A DNA stretch of 15,507 nucleotides. Source: M55B154 sp964345775. GTDB lineage: Bacteria > Spirochaetota > UBA4802 > UB4802. Made by a program: the position numbers and the translations under genes. Numbering within the stretch: position 1 is the first letter of the stretch; the number at the start of each line of letters is the position of its first letter. The notes beneath the pieces were generated by a model. That model ran no database searches. It was not told the origin of the DNA and was given only the letters and a program-made list of their open reading frames with translations. Below, one piece after another: positions 1-5,702 of the stretch. The DNA lies in the NCBI GenBank assembly GCA_964345775.1, contig CAYFSO010000073.1, positions 1-15,507 on the forward strand, read 5' to 3'.

Positions 1-97
1 TTTGTGTATCTGTGGTTAACAGTTTTTCATTCCCAAAAATCCGGAAAGAGGGAAAAATCATTACGTCAAAAGAATGTATTAACATTAAAAATTGAGT

Positions 98-177
98 TGA
101 TTTTTATTTCGTTAAAAACCATATATGTGATACTGTATTACTGTTGAAATGATGTTTTTCAATATTAAAGATATAAT
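98..177 (+). promoter_or_regulatory. Possible promoter(s) of the first sensor kinase
   Basis: Two weak readings exist. TTGATT (98-103) with an 18-base spacer to TATATG (122-127) would give a leader of about 50 bases. Alternatively, a perfect TATAAT (172-177) ends only five bases before the start codon at 183 and would give an almost leaderless message, but its best -35 (TTGAAA, 144-149) is 22 bases away, which is too far for a normal promoter. No Shine-Dalgarno sequence is visible before the ATG. The whole 1-182 stretch is AT-rich and holds nothing else recognisable. Confidence 0.25.
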
Positions 178-182
178 AACGT

Positions 183-2717
183 ATGCATAGTGTGGCTACA
201 ACACTTCATCTGGTAGAAGATGATCTCCACTTTTCGATATCCCAAAAGATGGAATTGGAAGGATACGGATATACCGTTATAACCGCCAGTTCCGGCGAAG
301 AAGCTATTGAGCTTCTCCATTCACGGGATGATATTGATCTTATCCTGATGGATATTGATTTGGGCTGCGGCATGGATGGTACCGAAACGGCCAGGGCCAT
401 ACTTGAAGAACTTGATATCCCCATCATATTTCTCTCTTCGCATAATTCACCTGAAATAGTTAAAAGAACGGAAAATATCAACTCTTATGGATATGTGATA
501 AAAGACGCCGGCACTACCGTGTTAGATATGACCATTAAGACCGCATTAAGACTTTATAATGAACGGATCAACGCTAAAGATATTGAAAGGGAACTAAGTG
601 CAAATAAAGAACGTCTTTCGAAGGCAATTGACGCCGGTAAACAGGGATTCTGGGACTGGAACCTGGAAACTGACACGTTATACGTCAATAGACAGTATTA
701 CACCATGCTGGGCTATGAGCCCGATGATCTCACCACGCGCCGGGAAAGCTGGATGGATATTATGCACCCGGAAGACCAGGAACACGTTTTACCGGAGATC
801 TTGTATAATATCACAAGTGGCGAACCGTATTCCACGGAATTCAGATTGCAGTGCAGGGACGGATCATGGAAGTGGATCTCCAGCCAGGGGAAAAGCTACG
901 AGTTCACCGACGAAGGCGTCCCTACCCGCGCAGTTGGCGTGCTCATTGATATAGATGAAAAGAAGAAAGAAGAATGTGAGAATGTATTACTGTTTCAACG
1001 AATGAACGCAGCATTAACTATAGGCAACCTTTCATGGTGGGAAATGCGGTTGCCTTCCGGTAAGGTCATTTTCGATGACCGAAAGGCCGAGATGCTGGGA
1101 TTTTCACCGGATCAATTCTCTCATTACTCTGATTTCACAGACCTTCTGCACCCGGATGATTACGAGAAGGCCATGCAGGCTGTCCGTGATCACCTGGATG
1201 GATCTGCTGACATATATGACGTGGAGTACCGTATTCAAACTGCCGATGGTTCATACCGCTGGTTTCATGACATTGGCGGTATAACGGAACGAAACACTGA
1301 AACCGGTGAAACCCTTCTCATTGGCATTGCGCAGGATATTACAGAACGCAAAATCATTGAAGAAGAACTACGCAAAAGCGAGGAACTGGCAAGGTCCATA
1401 ATAGAGACCGCTGAAGATTCCATATTCATAAAAGACCGGGATGGTGTATATACCATGGTGAACCCGGCCATGGAAAAGCTTTTCGGACATGACGCAGCAG
1501 ATATTATCGGGAAAACCGACCATGACCTTTTTGGGGAAGAAGCCGGCAAGGCAGTCAAGAAATCCGACGAGGCAGTGTACAGGGGAGAAACCGTTGAAGA
1601 GTTTCCCGGCAAACCCGTGAATGGCATCCTGCACACATTTCACACTATCAAGGTACCGCTATACGACTCAGAGGGGAATATTGCAGGTCTTTGTGGTATC
1701 GCGCGTGACATTACCCAACAGAAACAACAGCAGGAACACCTGCGAATCTGCAAACTTGCCATAGATAACAGCCTGACAGGTATTGCTGTTGCAGATATAC
1801 ATTATTGCATTACCTATGTTAATCCTGCATGCCTCACAATATGGGAATTTGATAGTATCGATGAAGTTATCGGTAGATCCATATTTGATTTCTGGAAAGA
1901 CCGGGAAACTATCCACGAAGATATGCAGGATATACTCAATGGTCATAAACTATACGTGGAAAGTGAATCATACAGAAAAGATGGATCAAAAAGAATTATC
2001 CTGGTTTCGGCGACAAAGGTTGATGATGCCAATAGTAAAGATGAAACGCTGGGTATAATTGCTAACTTCCTGGATATTACAGAGAAAAAGGCAGCGGAGA
2101 AACAATTACAGATAGAATTTGACAAGAAACATGAACTTCTCCGGGAATTGCAGCACCGGGCTAAGAACAGCTTTAATACCATTAAAAGCTTGATGCACAT
2201 AAAATCTATGTCACTGTCCAACCAGGAAGCTATAGAGACAATTGAAGAACTTCGCACACGTGTTCATGCACTTGCCGAGTTATATACGATGTTGTACGAC
2301 ACAGATTCACCTGATCTGATCGACCTTGGTGAATACTGTAAACGTGTTGCCTATTTAACCGCGGAAATGACCGTACACATATCAATAAATAAAACCATGG
2401 ACAGTGTACAATCCAACACCAGAAATGCCGCCACTATTGGACTGATCTTGACCGAGCTTATCACCAACGCCATAAAATACGCTTTCCCGGATGGAAATGG
2501 CGGAACTATCAAGTGCGAACTAAAAAAGCAGGACGACGGAGCTGTTCTTATCGTGGAAGACAACGGAGTGGGGATGCCCGAAGATTTCGACCTGAACAAT
2601 ACCAGCTCCATGGGCCTGATGCTGGTGCGTTCCATGGTGAAACAGCTTGGAGGCAGCATGGAAATAGAATCGGACAACAGTACCAGGTTTACTATTACAC
2701 TTCCTGAGCTCATTTAG
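183..2717 (+). CDS. Receiver / multi-PAS / HisKA_2-type sensor histidine kinase
   Basis: This is a soluble two-component sensor kinase of 844 residues with no signal peptide or membrane segment, so it should sense a cytoplasmic signal. An N-terminal receiver (about 7-124) has the acidic pair D13/D14, phospho-acceptor D57, S85 and K107. Four PAS domains follow at about 144-262, 272-389, 400-510 and 524-632, several ending in the usual DIT(E/Q)K linker. The HisKA_2-type dimerisation helix carries H658 in an LQHRAKN motif. The ATPase domain (about 735-843) has N762 in its N box, a DNGVGMP motif and a final GL-rich G2 motif. The frame is closed by a stop at 177-179, so the start must be ATG 183 or GTG 192; neither has a clear ribosome site. 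A receiver placed before the sensors suggests the kinase is itself a phosphorelay target. No response regulator is adjacent. The family is certain; the signal is unknown. Confidence 0.93.
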   Translation: MHSVATTLHLVEDDLHFSISQKMELEGYGYTVITASSGEEAIELLHSRDDIDLILMDIDLGCGMDGTETARAILEELDIPIIFLSSHNSPEIVKRTENINSYGYVIKDAGTTVLDMTIKTALRLYNERINAKDIERELSANKERLSKAIDAGKQGFWDWNLETDTLYVNRQYYTMLGYEPDDLTTRRESWMDIMHPEDQEHVLPEILYNITSGEPYSTEFRLQCRDGSWKWISSQGKSYEFTDEGVPTRAVGVLIDIDEKKKEECENVLLFQRMNAALTIGNLSWWEMRLPSGKVIFDDRKAEMLGFSPDQFSHYSDFTDLLHPDDYEKAMQAVRDHLDGSADIYDVEYRIQTADGSYRWFHDIGGITERNTETGETLLIGIAQDITERKIIEEELRKSEELARSIIETAEDSIFIKDRDGVYTMVNPAMEKLFGHDAADIIGKTDHDLFGEEAGKAVKKSDEAVYRGETVEEFPGKPVNGILHTFHTIKVPLYDSEGNIAGLCGIARDITQQKQQQEHLRICKLAIDNSLTGIAVADIHYCITYVNPACLTIWEFDSIDEVIGRSIFDFWKDRETIHEDMQDILNGHKLYVESESYRKDGSKRIILVSATKVDDANSKDETLGIIANFLDITEKKAAEKQLQIEFDKKHELLRELQHRAKNSFNTIKSLMHIKSMSLSNQEAIETIEELRTRVHALAELYTMLYDTDSPDLIDLGEYCKRVAYLTAEMTVHISINKTMDSVQSNTRNAATIGLILTELITNAIKYAFPDGNGGTIKCELKKQDDGAVLIVEDNGVGMPEDFDLNNTSSMGLMLVRSMVKQLGGSMEIESDNSTRFTITLPELI

Positions 2718-3107
2718 ATGTTATCCTGCATTCGCATTATTGAGATCACAAAACACACCATGTATGCTGCGCAACATAATTCTGGTATATTCAGACAGTC
2801 AGTTCCACAATAGCAATGTTTATACATAAATGCGGGAAGCGGCCGAAAACTGACAAACTATGGCCTAACTGATTTTATTATATTATATTGTTGTACGGTT
2901 AACACATGGAGATTATTTTTAGATATGACTCACAATACAAAAGAATTCAAACGTATTAACAACTTGCTGATTGAAGATTGGGAATAGCCAACCGTATTAC
3001 AGGGAGGCCTCGTGATTATTATCATTTACTAAATATATTGCCCCTGCGGGCCCTTCACCACATATATTATATCAGCCTCAAGAAAATACTTGCTTTATGG
3101 TAAACAA
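2718..3107. other. AT-rich intergenic stretch with a possible gene relic
   Basis: No confident gene lies between the kinase and the HicB gene. A 20-codon frame at 2925-2987 begins MTHNTKEFKR, with GGAG about 13 bases upstream. A second frame, open from 2975 to 3103, contains GRPRDYYHLLNILP; a single frameshift near 2975-2984 would join the two. I do not recognise the product and it may be chance. There is a small hairpin GCCC-CTGC-GGGC at 3040-3051 and a 7-base inverted repeat GTCAGTT/AACTGAC with about 45 bases between its arms near 2800-2860. No convincing rho-independent terminator was found for the kinase gene. Confidence 0.3.
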
Positions 3108-3135
3108 TTGTTATTTTTACAAACAGAATTAAAAT
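3108..3135 (+). promoter_or_regulatory. Candidate promoter of the hicB-like gene
   Basis: TTGTTA (3108-3113) lies 16 bases from TAAAAT (3130-3135), which matches five of six -10 positions. Transcription would begin near 3142 and leave a leader of about 38 bases. That leader contains the AGAGGG ribosome site at 3166-3171, eight bases before the ATG. Confidence 0.4.
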
Positions 3136-3179
3136 TGATAACACTTTTTTATCATGTTAATCTATAGAGGGTAAAAGAT

Positions 3180-3401
3180 ATGGAATATTATTTCAAAACG
3201 GTAATTGAGCCACAAGAAGAAGGTGGATATACTGCTTATGTTCCCAAGCTACCAGGATGTGTATCTGAAGGTGAAACATACGACGAAACGTTGAAAAATA
3301 TAAAAGAAGCTATTGAACTTTACCTGGAAACATTGAAAGAAAGGGATAAAACTATCACTGCTGATGATACCCATATCTCAGAGGTCTGTGTTTCACTATG
3401 A
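3180..3401 (+). CDS. hicB: HicB-family antitoxin (orphan, domain-only form)
   Basis: A 73-residue protein that matches the HicB fold: EPQEEGGYTAYVPKLPGC in the first strands, then SEGETYDETLKNIKEAIELYLE as the helix. HicB proteins bind and neutralise the HicA mRNA-interferase toxin. This is the short form with only the partially degraded RNase H-like domain; there is no C-terminal helix-turn-helix or ribbon-helix-helix, so it should not bind DNA strongly by itself. AGAGGG eight bases upstream supports the ATG start. Its TGA overlaps the ATG of the following reading frame (ATGA), the coupling usual for hicB-hicA pairs, but that partner is reduced to a scar. The gene is more AT-rich than the genes to its right, consistent with acquisition by transfer. 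It may be inert, or may still counter a HicA encoded elsewhere. Confidence 0.82.
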   Translation: MEYYFKTVIEPQEEGGYTAYVPKLPGCVSEGETYDETLKNIKEAIELYLETLKERDKTITADDTHISEVCVSL

Positions 3402-3445
3402 GCAAACAACTCCCTTCTATAGAAGAATTTCTGAAGTATAAATAA
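3398..3445 (+). pseudogene. hicA: hicA remnant: both ends kept, catalytic core deleted
   Basis: A 15-codon frame, MSKQLPSIEEFLKYK, overlaps the hicB stop as ATGA. Intact HicA toxins are usually 60-80 residues. They begin with a (K/Q)LP-(V/I)SG-like segment, carry a double-stranded-RNA-binding-like core with a catalytic His in a GSH motif, and commonly end in a (V/I)EEF(L/I) helix. Here the first seven or eight residues match the N-terminus and the last seven or eight match the C-terminus, with nothing in between. The simplest reading is a clean in-frame deletion of the toxin core. The catalytic His is gone, so no toxin activity is expected. The family match rests on memory of the family, since no alignment was run. 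Confidence 0.6.
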
Positions 3446-3460
3446 TGGAACAACCCTTCA

Positions 3461-3497
3461 CCCCACAAAAAAGCCGGTACCTTAAGGATACCGGCTT
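3461..3497 (-). terminator. Rho-independent terminator of the tRNA cluster
   Basis: A perfect 9-base stem (AAGCCGGTA / TACCGGCTT, 3471-3479 and 3489-3497) closes a 9-base loop. Read on the minus strand it runs straight into six T residues (3467-3472 in + coordinates), the classic intrinsic terminator. It lies 26 bases past the end of tRNA-Gly. On the + strand the T run is poor, so it is at best a weak stop for the hicB transcript. Confidence 0.85.
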
Positions 3498-3522
3498 GTG
3501 CCTTTAAGCTTTAAGACTTATG

Positions 3523-3594
<72 letters not shown>

Positions 3595-3601
3595 GTTGTT
3601 T

Positions 3602-3683
3602 TGCGAGCGGAGGGACTTGAACCCCCACGCCTTGCGACACCAGATCCTAAGTCTGGCGCGTCTACCAGTTCCGCCACGCTCGC
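3602..3683 (-). tRNA. tRNA-Leu (anticodon TAG)
   Basis: This is a class II tRNA with a long variable arm. The acceptor GCGAGCG pairs with CGCTCGC. The anticodon stem CCAGA/TCTGG encloses CTTAGGA, so the anticodon is TAG, reading CUN codons. The D-arm AACTGGTAGAC and the T-loop TTCAAGT are standard. The discriminator is A and no CCA is encoded. Confidence 0.97.
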
Positions 3684-3693
3684 TTTTCGTGTA

Positions 3694-3723
3694 CCAATAT
3701 CGTAAAAAGGTAGCAAATTGCAA
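3694..3723 (-). promoter_or_regulatory. Candidate promoter for tRNA-Leu/tRNA-Gly
   Basis: On the minus strand, TTGCAA (3718-3723) is separated by 18 bases from TATTGG (3694-3699). The -10 ends 11 bases before the 5' end of tRNA-Leu, exactly the distance seen for the tRNA-Lys promoter. This suggests the 71-base gap between Lys and Leu holds an independent or secondary promoter. Confidence 0.4.
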
Positions 3724-3754
3724 GCGAATTTTCATGAAAATGTGCGGCGAAACT

Positions 3755-3827
3755 TGGGTTGCCCGAGACTCGAACTCGGAACCTGCTGATTAAGAGTCAG
3801 ATGCTCTGCCAGTTGAGCTAGCAACCC
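3755..3827 (-). tRNA. tRNA-Lys (anticodon CTT)
   Basis: The acceptor GGGTTGC pairs with GCAACCC. The T arm is CCGAG-TTCGAGT-CTCGG. The anticodon loop CTCTTAA gives anticodon CTT, reading AAG. The outermost base pair of the anticodon stem (27-43) is a T-C mismatch; the inner four pairs are intact. The discriminator is A and there is no encoded CCA. It is the first gene of the minus-strand cluster. Confidence 0.96.
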
Positions 3828-3837
3828 GGCAATTGGA

Positions 3838-3867
3838 ACATTAATCCGGCATGTAAAAAACTGTCAA
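3838..3867 (-). promoter_or_regulatory. Promoter of the tRNA cluster
   Basis: A perfect -35 TTGACA (complement of 3862-3867) is followed after 18 bases by TAATGT (3838-3843). The -10 ends 11 bases before the 5' end of tRNA-Lys, so transcription should start three to five bases ahead of the mature tRNA. The -35 lies inside the A/T hairpin at 3855-3874. Confidence 0.6.
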
Positions 3868-3874
3868 GTTTTTT
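3855..3874 (-). terminator. Weak A/T hairpin after the hydrolase gene
   Basis: An 8-base inverted repeat AAAAAACT / AGTTTTTT with loop GTCA lies 17 bases past the stop of the alpha/beta hydrolase. On the minus strand its second arm ends in six Ts. The stem is nearly all A/T, so it is a poor terminator; it also contains the -35 of the tRNA promoter. Read-through from the hydrolase gene into the tRNAs is possible. Confidence 0.3.
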
Positions 3875-3890
3875 TCCTCATAAAATTCTC

Positions 3891-4694
3891 TCATCTTCCA
3901 AGGTATACCATCAATTCCTGTATTGCACGCATGTAACCTGACAATCCAAAAGCGAAAATGGTGTTATGATTTGCTTCGGGTATGGCCAGAAAGCGCCTGA
4001 ACCGGGAATTGTTAGCCCTGTACAATGTTTCCGCATCGGTAAATGGAATGATATGGTCATGCTCGGCGTGAATGATAAGTGTTGGCCCTGAATAGGACTG
4101 TATTTTATTCACGTTATTAAATCCATCTTCTTCGCTTATGCCAATAGCGGCCGTATCAACCCCCAGCAGTTCCATGAGGGGAATGGCATATGCAAAACCA
4201 CTTTCGATCACCAGTCCGTCAATATCATCCCCGTAATGGTATGCAAGCTCAAGGGCCGAAGCGCTACCCAGGGAACGTCCCATCACCACCAGTGGACCTG
4301 TATATCCTTCTTCATCCATGAATTTTCGTACATGATCGAAAATAACATGACAATCCCTCATCATTGCCGTGATGGTGGGGTTCCCGTCCGACTTCCCATA
4401 GCCGCGGTAATCAACAGGCATGAAATTGATACTCATCTGGTTGTAAAGTACTGCTATATCATCGTAGTCGGCAGCGATCTCACCATTTCCATGGAAGAAG
4501 AGTATAAAAGGGCGGTCATGCCCCGCATGATACAACCGGCTGCCAATATTCACCGCCTCTTCAACCGGTATCAGGATCTCACTGTATTCTGCTTCTTCTC
4601 TTTTTATGGTTGATTCTGTCCTGGGATAGAACAGGAACGCCAGTATCTCGGGCCTGTCCATTTTACTGTAATCTATCTTCGTAATATCGATCAT
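3891..4694 (-). CDS. Alpha/beta hydrolase (serine hydrolase)
   Basis: A cytoplasmic 267-residue serine hydrolase with no signal peptide or membrane segment. The oxyanion-hole strand reads ILFFHGNGEIAADY and is followed by a DYRGYGKSDG loop, as in the BAAT/dienelactone-hydrolase-like group. The nucleophile elbow GRSLGS carries S141. D213 in HAEHDHIIPF and H243 in EANHNTIF complete the catalytic triad at the expected spacing. A GGAGGA site lies about ten bases before ATG 4694 (a second, out-of-frame ATG sits between). The substrate cannot be predicted: esters, thioesters or amides are all possible, and there is no lid domain to suggest a true lipase. It diverges from the patatin gene across 135 bases and reads towards the tRNA cluster. 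Confidence 0.88.
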   Translation of the reverse strand: MIDITKIDYSKMDRPEILAFLFYPRTESTIKREEAEYSEILIPVEEAVNIGSRLYHAGHDRPFILFFHGNGEIAADYDDIAVLYNQMSINFMPVDYRGYGKSDGNPTITAMMRDCHVIFDHVRKFMDEEGYTGPLVVMGRSLGSASALELAYHYGDDIDGLVIESGFAYAIPLMELLGVDTAAIGISEEDGFNNVNKIQSYSGPTLIIHAEHDHIIPFTDAETLYRANNSRFRRFLAIPEANHNTIFAFGLSGYMRAIQELMVYLGR

Positions 4695-4829
4695 TGAGCA
4701 TTATCCTCCATTAACTATAAAATAACTATAAAAAATATGGACATTATAATTATTATGGTATATACATTGATGTAGTACTATGATAGCCATTATGATGACA
4801 CATTTCAAGCGCTAAAAGGACCGAATATC

Positions 4830-5702
4830 GTGGACATTAAGTCTCCCTTTTCAACAGTTGTCTTTGCCGGGGGCGGTAACAGGTGTCTCTGGCAGGTGGG
4901 TTTCTGGTCTGTTGCGGCACCGGAACTGAACATACAACCAGAAACAGTGGCAGGAGTGAGCGCCGGTGCCTCCATGGCATGCCTTATCTTCTCGGGACGT
5001 ACAGATGAAGCCTACAACTATTTTAAGGAAAGAACAGCGAACAACAGTAAGAACGCGTATTTCTCGAATTTATTTCGCGGTAAACCGGTTTTCCCCCATG
5101 AAGAAATGTACAGGGACGGTTTGACCTTTGGTATTGATAACGAAACCCTTAAAAAAATACACGAAGGTCCTGATATCCGTATACTCATAAGCCATCCCCC
5201 CGCGTGGAGCGGCCCGAGACTGGCAACTTTCCTGGGAATTTCCGCATATTCCATTGAGAAGCAATTAAGAAACCCGGTACATCCTCTCCTTGCATCGAAA
5301 CTGGGCTTCACGCCTGAAATAGTACGCGCCCGTGACTGCAAAACACCACAGGATCTCATCGATACCCTGCTTCAGTCATCGTGTACGCCGCCATTCACCC
5401 CACTGTGCTACAGGAACGGCAGGCCCGTACTTGACGGGGGACTTGTTGACAATGTTCCGCTAAGAGCCATTGAGAAGGAAAACGGGAACACACTTGTGCT
5501 TCTCACCCGTCAATATCCCGTGAAGAATATACCCAAAACAGGCAACAGGGTGTACGTGCATCCTTCTGATCCTGTTAAAATATCCAAGTGGGATTATACT
5601 GATCCTTCCGGCATGCAGGACGCATATGATCTTGGCAGAAAAGACGGTGAGTTGTTTGTGCAAAAGGTAAAGAATGAGAGTATCATCCCATCACTTCTTT
5701 AA
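4830..5702 (+). CDS. Patatin-like phospholipase
   Basis: A 290-residue member of the patatin / RssA family of acyl hydrolases that cleave lipid esters with a Ser-Asp dyad. The glycine-rich oxyanion loop GGGNR is at 14-18, the nucleophile S44 sits in GVSAGAS, and the dyad aspartate D202 sits in DGGLVDN. There is no export signal, so it probably acts on the inner face of the membrane or on intracellular acyl esters. The start is GTG, with AAAGGA nine bases upstream; the following sequence enters the first patatin strand at once, so a longer protein is unlikely. The gene ends head-on into the hybrid kinase gene with a 20-base overlap of the two 3' ends. The family is clear; the specific lipid is unknown. 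Confidence 0.9.
   Translation: MDIKSPFSTVVFAGGGNRCLWQVGFWSVAAPELNIQPETVAGVSAGASMACLIFSGRTDEAYNYFKERTANNSKNAYFSNLFRGKPVFPHEEMYRDGLTFGIDNETLKKIHEGPDIRILISHPPAWSGPRLATFLGISAYSIEKQLRNPVHPLLASKLGFTPEIVRARDCKTPQDLIDTLLQSSCTPPFTPLCYRNGRPVLDGGLVDNVPLRAIEKENGNTLVLLTRQYPVKNIPKTGNRVYVHPSDPVKISKWDYTDPSGMQDAYDLGRKDGELFVQKVKNESIIPSLL

Noticed and set aside
2832..2842. GCGGGAAGCGG, matching 10 of 11 bases of the tRNA-Gly 3' end (3524-3534), as a possible attachment-site relic
   Set aside because: It is too short, has a mismatch, does not extend on either side, and there is no integrase gene; chance is more likely, though it would bracket the hicB region.
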